From Psychrobacter sp. 4Bb (GTDB lineage: Bacteria; Pseudomonadota; Gammaproteobacteria; Pseudomonadales; Moraxellaceae), in assembly GCF_002836735.1 (NCBI RefSeq), contig NZ_PJAS01000071.1, positions 140,340-204,339 of the forward strand: a DNA stretch of 64,000 bases, written 5' to 3'. The first letter of the stretch is position 1; every line of letters begins with the position of its first letter. Under the pieces are notes generated by a model. It was not told the DNA's origin. It saw nothing but the letters and a program-made list of their open reading frames with translations, and did not search any database. The position numbers were made by a program, and so were the translations under genes. Of this stretch, positions 1-9,954 are shown one piece after another.

Positions 1-126
1 ACCAACCATGAATAAAAAATCTGATTAACATCGTATTTAGAACAATCCGCAACGGATTAATATCAGTTTGTAAGTGATAGAGCAATTAAAGCAGCTAGAT
101 TTGGTAAAGCAATAGGAGCAGGTATT

Positions 127-759
127 TTGGCCACGCGTATCGAAAACAAAAAACTATCAAAGAGCAGCAGTGCTTGGATGAAAGAGCATATTGACGATCA
201 TTATGTACAGAAAGCTCAAAAAGATGGCTACCGTGCCCGTGCCGCTTATAAATTATTAGAGATTAATGAAAAAACCAACCTGATCAAAAAAGGCATGACG
301 GTCGTGGATTTGGGCAGTGCGCCTGGTAGCTGGTCACAAGTCGCTGGTCGATTGGTAGGTGACGATGGTATCTTGATTGCCTCTGATATTTTGGCCATGG
401 ATACCTTGCCTGATGTGACCTTTATTCAGGGCGATTTTCGTGAAGCTGAAGTGTTTGACGCTATTATGGCAGAAGTGGGTGATAGACAAGTCGACGTGGT
501 ATTGTCTGACATGGCACCCAATACTGCGGGAAATAGCGCTATCGATCAGCCACGTATGATGTACTTATGTGAGCTAGCAGTAGACTTCGCGCTTGCAACC
601 TTACCAGAAGGTGGCGCACTTATTATGAAAGTGTTTCAAGGTGAGGGTACACAAGAATTACGCAAGCAGATGCAGCAGGATTTTAGTAAGATTCGTAGTA
701 TAAAGCCAGGTGCGTCACGACCACGCTCAAAAGAGATGTTTTGGATAGCGATTAAATAG
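127..759 (+). CDS. rlmE: 23S rRNA 2'-O-ribose methyltransferase RlmE (FtsJ/RrmJ)
   Basis: This enzyme methylates the 2'-OH of U2552 in the A-loop of 23S rRNA, using S-adenosylmethionine, late in 50S assembly. The 210-residue product has the family length. The SAM-binding motif DLGSAPGSWSQVA lies near residues 61-73, with DMAPNTAG and MKVFQGEG further on, which carry parts of the family's catalytic K-D-K-E set. The start is a TTG: AGGAG at 114-118 lies 8 nt upstream and the protein begins in phase there. It precedes ftsH, the classic gammaproteobacterial order, but 400 bp separate the two, so ftsH probably has its own promoter. Confidence 0.96.
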   Translation: MATRIENKKLSKSSSAWMKEHIDDHYVQKAQKDGYRARAAYKLLEINEKTNLIKKGMTVVDLGSAPGSWSQVAGRLVGDDGILIASDILAMDTLPDVTFIQGDFREAEVFDAIMAEVGDRQVDVVLSDMAPNTAGNSAIDQPRMMYLCELAVDFALATLPEGGALIMKVFQGEGTQELRKQMQQDFSKIRSIKPGASRPRSKEMFWIAIK

Positions 760-1160
760 TTTTAACATCAATAGGTTGCTGCTCTTGTAAGCGTGAGGGT
801 AAACCACCATAAAGTGTTATTATCGCGATATAAAAGCTGCGTCAATTGTTAAATGAATAATCGTGAAACCTGCTTGAATTATGCGGGTTAGCACCACATA
901 TCATGGTATATTACCTTTGTTTTTAGCATACGTTTTAGGCAAAGTCGTCTGATAATAAGCGTTTTACAAGCTCAGTGATCGTATATCTATGTTTATCTCA
1001 TAATGATTATTTATAAAAACAATTTTTAGGCTACCTATAAATCATATAAGTTTAATTTAGCAGTTTTTTATTATCAGGATATTCGTTAAAAATGAGCAAT
1101 ACGTTTATAGACGTCACGTGTTTAATAAACACACCAATAAGTAAGGGATGGGAATAACTA
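760..1160. other. Intergenic region between rlmE and ftsH
   Basis: There is no credible gene here. The region holds a candidate sigma-32 promoter (described separately) overlapping a small imperfect hairpin, AACCTGC paired with GCGGGTT, near 867-889. The remaining 260 bp before ftsH are AT-rich and would form a long 5' leader. A ribosome-binding sequence, AAGGGATGGGA, lies at its end. Confidence 0.5.
873..901 (+). promoter_or_regulatory. Candidate sigma-32 (RpoH) promoter for ftsH
   Basis: CTTGAAT at 873-879 and CCACATAT at 894-901 are separated by 14 nt. The heat-shock consensus is CTTGAAA, about 11-16 nt, then CCCCATNT, so there is one mismatch in each box. FtsH is a known heat-shock protease, which supports the call. 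The distance to the ftsH start (about 260 bp) is long and no transcript start can be confirmed from sequence. Confidence 0.5.
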
Positions 1161-3056
1161 GTGAGCGACATGGTAAAAAATACCTTATTGTGGCTGGTGG
1201 TAATCGGCGTTTTGGTGCTGGTGTTTAGCGGCTTTGATCAATCTTCTGAGCCGGATAACCTTAACTACTCTGAGTTTGTGACCGCAGTGTCAGAAAACCA
1301 AGTAGCCAGTGTCGAGATCGACGGCGAACAGATCACCGGCGAAAAGAAAAATGGCTCATCTTTTGAGACCATTAGACCAGCTGTGTCAGATGACCAGCTG
1401 ATGCCAATGCTACGTGAGAACCAAGTCGAAGTTCAAGGAACTGCACCAAAGCGCCAAAGCGTATTAATGCAACTACTGATAGCCAGCTTCCCAATTCTAT
1501 TGATTATTGGTCTGTTCTTATTCTTTATGCGTAACATGCAGGGCGGGGCTGGCGGTAAAGGCGGCGGTCCAATGAGCTTTGGTAAATCAAAAGCGAAAAT
1601 GCTGACCGAAGATCAAATCAACGTTAACTTCGAAGATGTGGCTGGTTGTGAAGAAGCTAAAGAAGAAGTCGTTGAAGTGGTTGAGTTCTTACGTGATCCA
1701 GATAAATTTACCAAACTGGGTGCAACGATTCCTCGTGGTATCTTGATGGTAGGTCCTCCAGGTACGGGTAAAACCTTGCTAGCGAGAGCTATTGCTGGTG
1801 AAGCTAAAGTGCCGTTTTTCTCAATCTCAGGTTCTGATTTTGTTGAAATGTTCGTCGGTGTTGGTGCATCACGTGTCCGTGATATGTTCGAACAGGCGAA
1901 GAAAAGCGCCCCTTGTATCATCTTTATTGATGAGATTGATGCAGTCGGTCGTCATCGTGGTTCTGGTATGGGCGGCGGTAATGATGAGCGCGAACAGACA
2001 TTGAACCAATTATTGGTTGAGATGGATGGTTTTGAAGGCAATGAAGGCGTTATTGTTATTGCTGCAACCAACCGTGCTGATGTGCTTGATAAAGCATTAC
2101 TGCGTCCAGGTCGTTTTGACCGTCAGGTGCAAGTAGGCTTACCGGATATCAAAGGCCGTGAACAAATCCTAAAAGTCCATTTGAAAAAGCTGCCAAACAC
2201 AATCAGTGTAGATGCCAGTTCTCTTGCTCGTGGTACTCCTGGGTTCAGTGGTGCACAGCTTGCCAACCTTGTAAACGAAGCTGCATTGTTTGCCGCGCGT
2301 CGTAACAAGACCAGCGTCGATATGAATGACTTTGAAGATGCGAAGGACAAGCTGTATATGGGTCCTGAACGCAAATCAATGGTAATCCGCGAAGAAGAGC
2401 GCCGTGCGACTGCATATCATGAAGCAGGTCATGCGCTAGTAGCTGAGCTATTGCCAGGTACAGATCCAGTGCATAAGGTTACTATTATGCCGCGTGGCTT
2501 TGCCCTTGGTGTCACTTGGCAGTTGCCTGAGCATGATCAGACCAGTATGTATAAGTCGAAAATGTTGAGCGACATTGCTATTTTGTTCGGTGGTCGTATT
2601 GCTGAAGAAGTGTTTATCAATCAAATGTCGACGGGTGCTTCGAACGATTTTGAACGTGCTACCAAAATGGCACGTGCAATGGTCACGAAGTACGGTATGT
2701 CTGATGCACTTGGTATCATGGTGTACGAAGATGACGACAACTCGCAAGGATATTTCGGCGGTGGTGGTCGTACTATCTCTGAAGCCACGCAGCAGAAGGT
2801 CGATGAAGAAGTGCGTCGTATGCTAGAAGAGCAGTATGATATCGCTCGTGAATTGATTGAAGCCAACCAAGACAAAATGCATGCGATGGTTGATGCACTT
2901 ATGAACTGGGAAACCATTGATCGTGACCAGCTGCAAGATATCCTAGCAGGTGAAGAACCGCGTCCACCAAGAGTTTACCAGCATAACGAAGTAAACTTGT
3001 CGAAAAACGATGTTAAAACAACGGGTGCTACACCGCCACCATTACCAGCGATGTAA
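1161..3056 (+). CDS. ftsH: ATP-dependent zinc metalloprotease FtsH
   Basis: This inner-membrane AAA+ protease degrades unassembled membrane proteins and, in E. coli, sigma-32 and LpxC. The 631-residue product has two N-terminal membrane helices (about 8-24 and 102-122) flanking a periplasmic domain. It then shows Walker A GPPGTGKT (about 198-205), Walker [10 protein letters not shown] (about 253-261), the second region of homology (about residues 300-324), and the zinc-binding HEAGH (about 419-423). The start is GTG, placed by AAGGGATGGGA just upstream. The C-terminus is proline-rich (PPPLPAM). It probably has its own heat-shock promoter and ends at the terminator that follows. Confidence 0.98.
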   Translation: MSDMVKNTLLWLVVIGVLVLVFSGFDQSSEPDNLNYSEFVTAVSENQVASVEIDGEQITGEKKNGSSFETIRPAVSDDQLMPMLRENQVEVQGTAPKRQSVLMQLLIASFPILLIIGLFLFFMRNMQGGAGGKGGGPMSFGKSKAKMLTEDQINVNFEDVAGCEEAKEEVVEVVEFLRDPDKFTKLGATIPRGILMVGPPGTGKTLLARAIAGEAKVPFFSISGSDFVEMFVGVGASRVRDMFEQAKKSAPCIIFIDEIDAVGRHRGSGMGGGNDEREQTLNQLLVEMDGFEGNEGVIVIAATNRADVLDKALLRPGRFDRQVQVGLPDIKGREQILKVHLKKLPNTISVDASSLARGTPGFSGAQLANLVNEAALFAARRNKTSVDMNDFEDAKDKLYMGPERKSMVIREEERRATAYHEAGHALVAELLPGTDPVHKVTIMPRGFALGVTWQLPEHDQTSMYKSKMLSDIAILFGGRIAEEVFINQMSTGASNDFERATKMARAMVTKYGMSDALGIMVYEDDDNSQGYFGGGGRTISEATQQKVDEEVRRMLEEQYDIARELIEANQDKMHAMVDALMNWETIDRDQLQDILAGEEPRPPRVYQHNEVNLSKNDVKTTGATPPPLPAM

Positions 3057-3079
3057 ATGCTAGCGTACTCATGTTTTAC

Positions 3080-3109
3080 AAAAAGCTCTTTATGATAAAG
3101 GGCTTTTTT
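3080..3109 (+). terminator. Rho-independent terminator after ftsH
   Basis: AAAAGCTCTTTA and TAAAGGGCTTTT form a hairpin with a three-base loop, followed by a T run. It lies about 25 bp past the ftsH stop. Confidence 0.85.
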
Positions 3110-3212
3110 ATTGTCATCATTTTATGAAGGGTTTAGAACCCCATAAGATTTACTGGTATTATAAGCATAGACAGTAATAATTAAAATTGTTCTTATGAGA
3201 GATAAGTTGGTT

Positions 3213-4106
3213 ATGTCATTATTCCAAGCCTTACCTGACTACAAGATATCTAGTCGTGATAAAACCTTAGATTTGTCGCAGCCCCATATCATGGGCATCT
3301 TGAACGTAACGCCAGATTCATTTTCAGATGGTGGGCAGTTTAACGCAGTAGATAAAGCCGTCGCTCATTGTCAGCAGATGATAAATGAAGGCGCTACTAT
3401 TATCGATATCGGTGGTGAGTCTACTCGTCCAAATGCGCAAACTGTGGCGACTGATGATGAGATACAACGAGTTGTACCAGTGGTCCGAGCCATTCGTCAG
3501 CACTGTGGTGATGCCATTTGGTTATCGATTGATACTAGCAGTCCTGAAGTCATGCAGGCAGCTTTTGATGAAGGTGCTGACATTTGGAACGATGTACGAG
3601 CACTGAAACGTACTGGTGCGCCAGAGCTAGCGGCTAAGCTTGATATACCTGTTATGCTAATGCATATGCGCGGTGAGCCAACGACAATGAATAATCTGGC
3701 ACAGTATGACAATGTGATCGATGAAGTGCGTACAGAGCTGCTCGACCGTATTAACGAAGTAGTCAGCATCGGCGTCAAACAAAGCAATATCATTATCGAC
3801 CCAGGTTTTGGTTTTGCTAAGAACTATGAGCATCACTGCGCATTATTAAGTCAGCTGAGTAGCTTGCAAGCATTAGGGCTGCCGATGATGTTTGGCATTT
3901 CTCGCAAGCGTTTCTTGGCAGAAGTATTGACCAAAAGTGGGGTGCAATCCGTAAGTATGACGCAAGCGGTAGAGCGTGATTCGGCAGGAACCGCTGCTGG
4001 ACTGTTAGCCGTGCAACAAGGAGCAAGTATCATTCGTACGCATAATGTGGCGATGATGCAGCAAGCAGTGGCCTTATGGAGTCAACTGTCTGCATATCGT
4101 TATTAA
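3213..4106 (+). CDS. folP: Dihydropteroate synthase FolP
   Basis: This enzyme condenses p-aminobenzoate with 6-hydroxymethyl-dihydropterin pyrophosphate in folate synthesis and is the sulfonamide target. Signatures visible are GILNVTPDSFSDGG (pterin/phosphate loop), IDIGGESTRPNA and DPGFGFAKN. An in-frame ATG at 3195 would add six residues but has no ribosome-binding site. The ATG at 3213 follows AGATAAG and gives a start close to the family's, at 297 residues. It sits behind ftsH as in E. coli, but beyond a terminator, so it is likely transcribed separately. Confidence 0.96.
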   Translation: MSLFQALPDYKISSRDKTLDLSQPHIMGILNVTPDSFSDGGQFNAVDKAVAHCQQMINEGATIIDIGGESTRPNAQTVATDDEIQRVVPVVRAIRQHCGDAIWLSIDTSSPEVMQAAFDEGADIWNDVRALKRTGAPELAAKLDIPVMLMHMRGEPTTMNNLAQYDNVIDEVRTELLDRINEVVSIGVKQSNIIIDPGFGFAKNYEHHCALLSQLSSLQALGLPMMFGISRKRFLAEVLTKSGVQSVSMTQAVERDSAGTAAGLLAVQQGASIIRTHNVAMMQQAVALWSQLSAYRY

Positions 4107-4232
4107 TTTCATTCTACATGTCCGAATGCATAGTGAGGTTTCAAGACTATAAATATTCTATACGCTATGCTTAACATCTATTTCTAAACTATCTAAACCC
4201 ACAAGACTATCCAATTTAATAAGAGTAAATTT

Positions 4233-4514
4233 ATGACTAGTACCACTCAGCCAGAACCAACCAATGAACAGCGCCGTATCATTTATCAAGCTCGCCGCGG
4301 ATTAAAAGAATTGGATTTTTATATTGATCCTTATGTCAAAGAGCTGTATCTGACAGCAGATGCTACTGAGCAAGCAACATTTGCAGAAATGCTCACTCAT
4401 GAAGACCCAGACTTGCTAGACTATTTTACCAATCAAAATCGTCCAGAAGAGGACGACATCTGGGCGTTGGTCAATAAGATAAAAACATGGCGCCATACCA
4501 AAGACTTGGTTTAG
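4233..4514 (+). CDS. sdhE: FAD assembly factor SdhE (CptB/YgfY family)
   Basis: SdhE promotes covalent flavinylation of succinate dehydrogenase and fumarate reductase flavoprotein subunits in the cytoplasm. The 93-residue protein has the family size and the diagnostic R-G-x-x-E motif as RRGLKELD near residues 22-29. An acidic patch with tandem DPDLLDYF/EEDDIWALV features follows. It lies 52 bp upstream of a YgfX-like gene, the same pairing as ygfY-ygfX in E. coli, which supports both calls. Confidence 0.92.
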   Translation: MTSTTQPEPTNEQRRIIYQARRGLKELDFYIDPYVKELYLTADATEQATFAEMLTHEDPDLLDYFTNQNRPEEDDIWALVNKIKTWRHTKDLV

Positions 4515-4566
4515 GTCTTAAGGAACGGGTCAGTACAATATCTAACGTTTCCCATGGTACGCTTAT

Positions 4567-5025
4567 ATGACGCCAGTAACCTCGCTACGTATTGATACAG
4601 CTATCACGCCTGCCAGTTATTTACGCGCACTGCTATATGTAGGCTTGACTGGCGTTATGATGATATTAGCATGGTTTGCATCTTTGACTTTGTGGCAGTA
4701 TTTACTAATCTTAATAGTCTCGGCAGCAGTTGCAAGCTATCTGATTATATCGAGACCGATACTATTACATATTAGTCAGCCATCGCTCAGTCAGCGTGTT
4801 GATAAAGAATGGCAGTTACTGATACGAACGGGTCGCGGCGATGAGTTATGGCAAGCAGAGTTAGTCGATATAAATTGTTATAAGTGGGCAATGAGTATCG
4901 AGTTCGATATCGTTGAACCTTATCAAAGATCGTTTTCGACGACTATATTCCGCGACCAAGTAAATTCTGAGCAATGGCGACAATTAAATATTTTAGCGAA
5001 TACCAGTAAGGGTAATATTAGATAG
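4567..5025 (+). CDS. YgfX-like inner-membrane protein (CptA family)
   Basis: This 152-residue protein has two close membrane helices (about 22-42 and 46-66) followed by a cytoplasmic beta-rich tail. The tail ends in IFRDQVNSEQWRQLNIL, which matches the YgfX pattern of an FRD motif followed by a W/F-R-x-L helix. In E. coli YgfX has been described as a membrane partner of SdhE and as a toxin affecting FtsZ and MreB. Whether it acts so here is not shown. No strong ribosome-binding site precedes the ATG, so the exact start is uncertain. Confidence 0.75.
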   Translation: MTPVTSLRIDTAITPASYLRALLYVGLTGVMMILAWFASLTLWQYLLILIVSAAVASYLIISRPILLHISQPSLSQRVDKEWQLLIRTGRGDELWQAELVDINCYKWAMSIEFDIVEPYQRSFSTTIFRDQVNSEQWRQLNILANTSKGNIR

Positions 5026-5116
5026 CTGAGTATTTATGGAGCTTAGGTTTTTCCTTTTACGATGAGAAATCCCTACACGTCATAACAAAATAGCTAACTC
5101 CAAGGGCAAAGAGATT

Positions 5117-5144
5117 TGTTATATTAAAATCTGTTATATTAAAA
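5117..5144. repeat. Short direct repeat, 15-bp period
   Basis: TGTTATATTAAAA occurs twice in tandem with a 15-bp period in the AT-rich gap before the YidB-like gene. Its position is compatible with a promoter region. No function is assigned. Confidence 0.5.
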
Positions 5145-5266
5145 ATAGAAAATAAAACTCGTAATTCTGCTGTCCTGTTATTAAAGAACATGTAGACAGA
5201 TATGAGGTTTCACAATTTTTAGCAGTATTTTTGTATTAAACAATACGATAAAAAGAGGAATAGATA

Positions 5267-5980
5267 ATGAGCTTATTAGGGAATTTAGTGAGCCAAGTGG
5301 CACGTAGTGCAATGAATCCAGACGATGCTCAGCGCAATCCAGTTAATCAACGTACTGAAACACGTCAGACTGGAGGTCTTGGTGATATTTTAGGTAGCGT
5401 ATTAGGCGGTGGCAGTCAGGCAGGTGGTTATAGCCCTCAAAAAAATAGCCGTCAAGCAGATAATGGTTTTGGCTTAGATGACATCATTGGTGGTCTCACG
5501 GGCGGTAGTCAGCGCGGCGGTATGAGTTCAGGTGCTGGTGGACTCGGTGATATTTTAGGTAGTGTATTAGGTGGTCAGCGTACTAATAGTGGGTTCGGTG
5601 GTAAAGGTATGCTCGTTGCAGCATTGATGCCCATGGTTCTTAGCTGGATCAAACGTAACGGTGGTTTGAGCGGTGCATTGTCGAAAATTACTGGTATGGG
5701 CTATGAAGGTCAAGCACGCTCTTGGATGAGTAATAACGTAGCAAACGATAATTTAAATCCAGACGAAATTAACCGTTTATTTGACGAAAACGAAATTCAG
5801 CAAGTAGCCGCTCATACTGGTGCTAATGAAACTGAGGTAAGACAGGGACTCGCTGAGTTATTGCCTGAGGTCATGAATCAGCTAACGCCTAATGGTAATC
5901 TGGATAATGAGTCTGAGGCCAATGAAGAGATAGATCAAATCATTAGCCAGCTATCTAGCCGTCTTGGTAATTTTAAGTAG
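5267..5980 (+). CDS. YidB-like DUF937 protein
   Basis: The 237-residue protein has a glycine-rich first half with three copies of a GLGDILGS/GLDDIIGG-type segment (about residues 37-50, 68-78 and 92-103). A hydrophobic stretch (about 115-126) and a helical C-terminal part follow, with the WMSNNVANDNLNPDEINRLF pattern typical of YidB/DUF937 proteins. The family's function is unknown. GAGGAA lies just upstream of the ATG. The gene stands alone between two intergenic gaps and is followed by its own terminator. Confidence 0.8.
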   Translation: MSLLGNLVSQVARSAMNPDDAQRNPVNQRTETRQTGGLGDILGSVLGGGSQAGGYSPQKNSRQADNGFGLDDIIGGLTGGSQRGGMSSGAGGLGDILGSVLGGQRTNSGFGGKGMLVAALMPMVLSWIKRNGGLSGALSKITGMGYEGQARSWMSNNVANDNLNPDEINRLFDENEIQQVAAHTGANETEVRQGLAELLPEVMNQLTPNGNLDNESEANEEIDQIISQLSSRLGNFK

Positions 5981-6295
5981 TTTCTTATAAAAATCACTAT
6001 TTACAGAATTAGTCATATCAATGAAAACACAATAGAAAATGGTCCATCAATAGATGGACTATTTTTTTTATTAATTAAAAGTAAATATCGTATCTAACAA
6101 ATTTTTATTATTTATTAAACTTATAATCTAAATGTATATGTTAAAAATAGTAAACAATAACGTAAGGATTCTATAAGTCCTATAAAATAGCTAAGACAAG
6201 CACTCAGGTTGTAGCTATAGCTTTATCGTCTTAAAAGCATTGAATTAAAGGTACCATCTTTTAATCGCCTAATGATTTCATAAGGATTATTACTT
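5981..6295. other. Intergenic region between the YidB-like gene and the anion transporter gene
   Basis: This holds the terminator at 6042-6068 and about 220 bp of AT-rich sequence with no gene. It presumably contains the promoter of the transporter gene, whose ribosome-binding site AAGGA lies at 6280-6284. Confidence 0.5.
6042..6068 (+). terminator. Rho-independent terminator after the YidB-like gene
   Basis: GTCCATC and GATGGAC form a 7-bp stem with an AATA loop, followed by a run of eight T. Confidence 0.9.
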
Positions 6296-7753
6296 ATGCC
6301 ATTCAAGCCCGTTCAAGCAGCTGTTGCTATTTTAGTCGGTTTGTTAATTTGGTTTGTTATCCCAGTACCGACGGGTGTCACACCAGAAGCGTGGCATATG
6401 TTGGCACTATTCATCGCGACTATTGTTGCTATCATAGGTAAGGTACTGCCCATTGGTGCCATTGCTATTATTGCTGTGACTCTAGTGGCACTGACCGGTG
6501 TCACAAATGATAATCCGAAGCAAGCCATTAGCGATGCATTATCAAGCTATTCAAGCCCTCTGATTTGGCTCATTGGTATTGCAGTTATGATATCGCGTGG
6601 ATTGATAAAGACAGGTTTAGGTCGACGTATTGCTTATTATTTCATTTCTATCTTTGGTAAAAAAACCATTGGCGTGGCTTATTCCTTGGCCGCTGCTGAG
6701 CTAATGGTCGCACCTATTACCCCTTCTAATACGGCACGTGGTGGCGGTATTATTCATCCTATTATGAAATCCATTGCGCAGAGTTTTCATTCGACACCAG
6801 AAGAGGGTACTCAAAACAAAATTGGGCGTTACTTAGCGATGGTGAATTACCACGCTAATCCTATTACTTCTGGTATGTTTATCACTGCTACGGCTCCTAA
6901 CCCTTTAGTTGTCGAGCTGGTGAATAAAGCCACAGGTGGTGATATTCAGTTATCATGGACAACGTGGGCAGTAGCCATGTTTATACCCGGGATGCTTTGT
7001 TTAATCGTCATGCCATTGATCATTTATATGATTTATCCTCCTGATGTTAAAGCAACGCCTGATGCCAAAAACTTTGCAAAAGATAATTTGACAGAGATGG
7101 GTCAAATCAGTATTCACGAAAAAATAATGTTCGGTGTATTTGCTCTTATGTTAGTACTGTGGGCGAATATTCCTGCGTTGATTTTGGGTGAACAATATAG
7201 TGTTGATGCTACTACCACGGCCTTTGTTGGCTTGACGACACTGATATTGACTGGTGTGCTGACTTGGGATGATATTCTCAAAGAGAAGTCTGCATGGGAT
7301 ACTATCGTTTGGTTTGGTGCCCTGATTATGATGGCAGCTTATCTAAACAAACTTGGTCTAATTAGCTGGTTCGCAGGCAATATTGAGTCTCTCATTGGAA
7401 CAACTGGGGTAGGTTGGGTAGGTGCAGCAACTATTTTGACCTTAGTTTATTTATACATACATTATTTCTTTGCTAGTACCACCGCTCATATTACCGCACT
7501 ATTTGCAGCATTCTATGCAGTTGGCCTGACGTTAGGGGCACCGCCGATGTTATATGCGCTAATCTTGGCCGCAGCGGGTAATATCATGATGACGCTTACG
7601 CATTATGCGACTGGTACTGCGCCTGTAATTTTTAACTCTGGTTATGTGACGTTAAAAGAGTGGTGGGCCATTGGGGCGATTATGAGCGTGGTTAATTTAG
7701 TCATTTGGATAGGTGCTGGCCTCATTTGGTGGAAAGTACTCGGTTATTACTAA
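6296..7753 (+). CDS. DASS-family anion:sodium symporter (dicarboxylate/tricarboxylate type)
   Basis: This 485-residue inner-membrane protein has about 12 hydrophobic segments. It carries the DASS motif APITPSNTARGGGIIHPI near residues 138-155, which forms one of the two substrate/sodium-binding loops. The second loop is likely the TAHITALFA segment near 395-403. The length and motif best fit the CitT/SodiT subgroup (citrate, succinate, malate, 2-oxoglutarate). The actual substrate cannot be read from sequence. It converges on recX with only a 16-bp gap and no obvious terminator. Confidence 0.9.
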   Translation: MPFKPVQAAVAILVGLLIWFVIPVPTGVTPEAWHMLALFIATIVAIIGKVLPIGAIAIIAVTLVALTGVTNDNPKQAISDALSSYSSPLIWLIGIAVMISRGLIKTGLGRRIAYYFISIFGKKTIGVAYSLAAAELMVAPITPSNTARGGGIIHPIMKSIAQSFHSTPEEGTQNKIGRYLAMVNYHANPITSGMFITATAPNPLVVELVNKATGGDIQLSWTTWAVAMFIPGMLCLIVMPLIIYMIYPPDVKATPDAKNFAKDNLTEMGQISIHEKIMFGVFALMLVLWANIPALILGEQYSVDATTTAFVGLTTLILTGVLTWDDILKEKSAWDTIVWFGALIMMAAYLNKLGLISWFAGNIESLIGTTGVGWVGAATILTLVYLYIHYFFASTTAHITALFAAFYAVGLTLGAPPMLYALILAAAGNIMMTLTHYATGTAPVIFNSGYVTLKEWWAIGAIMSVVNLVIWIGAGLIWWKVLGYY

Positions 7754-7769
7754 ATTTAAAAAGCATTTG

Positions 7770-8861
7770 CTAAAAGCGTGCATCTAATGTTTCTAATGTA
7801 TAGTTGAGCGCAGCAAAGCAGATATCGGTGTTAAACCCTCTATATTGCAAAAATCGTAACTGCTTAGCTTTTTCTTTTTGCTCAACTGGTATGTCATTAC
7901 CATACTTTTTGGTACGTGCTGTCACCGCCAGTTTCAGCCAATCTACACCATCAACTAGGTTGTCTGCATCATCATCTACAAACTCACTAAATTCATCAGA
8001 CTCAGTATTTGCCATATCGATTAGCTCATCGATGTTACCTGGTATAGCAATTTTCTTACGATAGAATTCTTGTTTAATCCGACCACGTCCGCGGCCTTTG
8101 CGGATGTTCTCACGTATCAGCATTAGGGTAGTGCGGTAATCACTTTGATACCCTTTTTCTTCAAACTCATCGAGCAGTGCATCAATTTTCTCTGGGTCTT
8201 GTTCTTTGTCGATCAGCTTTTGCTTTAGCTCAGCTTTACCGTATTCGCGGCGTGATAAATAATAAAATGCGAGCCAACGCAATCGACTTTCTGCTTTAAT
8301 CGCATCGATTTCTGCTTGTTTTTGTTCAGGGGTTCGTAAGTAAGCTTTGAGCGCGGCTGGTATGTTATCGTTTTGGCTGTCTGTTTCACTACCATTGATA
8401 GCAAAAAGCTCAGCTTCATGTTCTGAGCTTTTGGATAGTAACTCAGTGCTATCACTAGAACCAGTTGTCAAACCATCACTAATTTCGTCATTATGAATGT
8501 CGAGTTTGACTTCTGCCAGCATCTCTTTAATGGTTTGCGCTTCAGGTGGTTGATATGTAGGGGCGTCACTAGGCTCAGCGGTAAAATTGGCCGCTGGATG
8601 AAAACGCTTTTTACGTTTTTTAGATTTAGAAGTTTTCTTTGACTTAAGAGAGGAGTCTTCAAAAAACGCTGTATCAATAGTAGCGTCATTCGTGACTGAA
8701 TCATCTTTACTTGAACGGATAGTCCGTTTACTGTATTTCTCTGGTTTTTTAGACTCTTTCGTATGAGAATTCTTGGACGGTTTTTTTAATTTGCTATCAA
8801 CAGAACTAGCTGAGTCGGCACCCGACTCAGCTAGAATTTCAGCTAAGGTTTTAATTTTCAT
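7770..8861 (-). CDS. recX: RecX regulatory protein with a long N-terminal extension
   Basis: RecX inhibits RecA filament growth. The C-terminal half (about residues 190-355) carries the three-helix RecX repeats, including WLAFYYLSRREYGKAELKQK and the GRGRGRIKQEFYRK segment. Typical RecX is about 150-170 residues, but this product has 363. The first 185 are a low-complexity Ser/Lys/Asp/Thr-rich extension with basic clusters (such as KSKKTSKSKKRKKR near residues 74-87), predicted to be disordered. It lies 40 bp downstream of recA, presumably co-transcribed. The start codon lacks a strong ribosome-binding site, so part of the extension could be mis-assigned, although the frame stays open throughout. 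Confidence 0.9.
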   Translation of the reverse strand: MKIKTLAEILAESGADSASSVDSKLKKPSKNSHTKESKKPEKYSKRTIRSSKDDSVTNDATIDTAFFEDSSLKSKKTSKSKKRKKRFHPAANFTAEPSDAPTYQPPEAQTIKEMLAEVKLDIHNDEISDGLTTGSSDSTELLSKSSEHEAELFAINGSETDSQNDNIPAALKAYLRTPEQKQAEIDAIKAESRLRWLAFYYLSRREYGKAELKQKLIDKEQDPEKIDALLDEFEEKGYQSDYRTTLMLIRENIRKGRGRGRIKQEFYRKKIAIPGNIDELIDMANTESDEFSEFVDDDADNLVDGVDWLKLAVTARTKKYGNDIPVEQKEKAKQLRFLQYRGFNTDICFAALNYTLETLDARF

Positions 8862-8901
8862 AATGAATCATAGTGACTGACAACGGTTAATCGTTAAACC
8901 A

Positions 8902-9954
8902 TTATTGTACAGGTTCAGAAGCCTGTTCTGCTTCTTCAGTTTCGTCGGCTTTGCTATTTTTCTTTGTACCAAGCTTTTCGTCACGAATCTTGTCTTCGAT
9001 TTCTTGAGCAATGGCAGGGTTCTCTTTTAAGAAAAGCACAGAGTTGGCTTTACCTTGACCGATTTTTTCGTCGCCATAGCTGTACCAAGATCCTGCTTTG
9101 CCAACCGCTCCAATCTCTACACCTAAGTCAATGACTTCGGCTAAGTGGTTCGTACCTTCACCGTAAGTAATTTCAAACTCAGCTTGGCGGAAAGGTGGTG
9201 CCATTTTATTTTTAATGACTTTGACACGGGTCTGGTTACCGATGATTTCATCACCGTTTTTGACCGCACCAATACGGCGGATATCCATACGTACAGAGGC
9301 GTAGAATTTCAGCGCGTTACCACCAGTCGTAGTCTCAGGGCTACCGAACATAACACCGATTTTCATACGGATTTGGTTAATAAACACCACCATACAGTTA
9401 GAGCGTTTGGCGTTACCAGTGATTTTACGTAGGGCTTGGCTCATCAGACGCGCTTGCAGACCCATGTGTGAGTCGCCCATTTCGCCTTCAATCTCGGCAC
9501 GTGGTGTCAACGCAGCTACTGAGTCAATCACGATCATGTCGATCGCGCCTGAGCGTACCAACATATCGGTGATTTCAAGTGCTTGCTCGCCATTGTCAGG
9601 CTGCGAGAGCAATAAGTCATCAGTATTTACCCCAAGCTTGCGTGCATAGACAGGGTCAAGCGCATGCTCAGCATCGATAAAGGCACAGGTACCGCCTTGC
9701 TTTTGACATTCTGCAATAGCTTGCAGGGTCATCGTCGTTTTACCTGAGCTTTCTGGGCCGTAAATTTCAACAATACGACCTTTTGGTAGACCACCAATAC
9801 CAAGCGCAATGTCTAATCCTAGAGAGCCTGTAGAGACCACATCGACATCCATAATGGCCGAGTCATCGCCTAGATGCATGATGGTGTTTTTACCAAATTG
9901 CTTTTCGATTTGACCTAATGCCGCTTTAAGGGCTTTGGCTTTATTGTCGTCCAT
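8902..9954 (-). CDS. recA: Recombinase RecA
   Basis: RecA forms ATP-dependent filaments on single-stranded DNA for homologous recombination and repair. The 350-residue product shows Walker A GPESSGKT (about 65-72), Walker [11 protein letters not shown] (about 139-148), the L1 loop and the L2 region [11 protein letters not shown], and an acidic C-terminal tail. AAGGAAT precedes the ATG. I could not find a CTGT-N8-ACAG LexA box upstream. This fits known Moraxellaceae biology, in which canonical LexA is lacking, but it is weak negative evidence. Confidence 0.98.
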   Translation of the reverse strand: MDDNKAKALKAALGQIEKQFGKNTIMHLGDDSAIMDVDVVSTGSLGLDIALGIGGLPKGRIVEIYGPESSGKTTMTLQAIAECQKQGGTCAFIDAEHALDPVYARKLGVNTDDLLLSQPDNGEQALEITDMLVRSGAIDMIVIDSVAALTPRAEIEGEMGDSHMGLQARLMSQALRKITGNAKRSNCMVVFINQIRMKIGVMFGSPETTTGGNALKFYASVRMDIRRIGAVKNGDEIIGNQTRVKVIKNKMAPPFRQAEFEITYGEGTNHLAEVIDLGVEIGAVGKAGSWYSYGDEKIGQGKANSVLFLKENPAIAQEIEDKIRDEKLGTKKNSKADETEEAEQASEPVQ

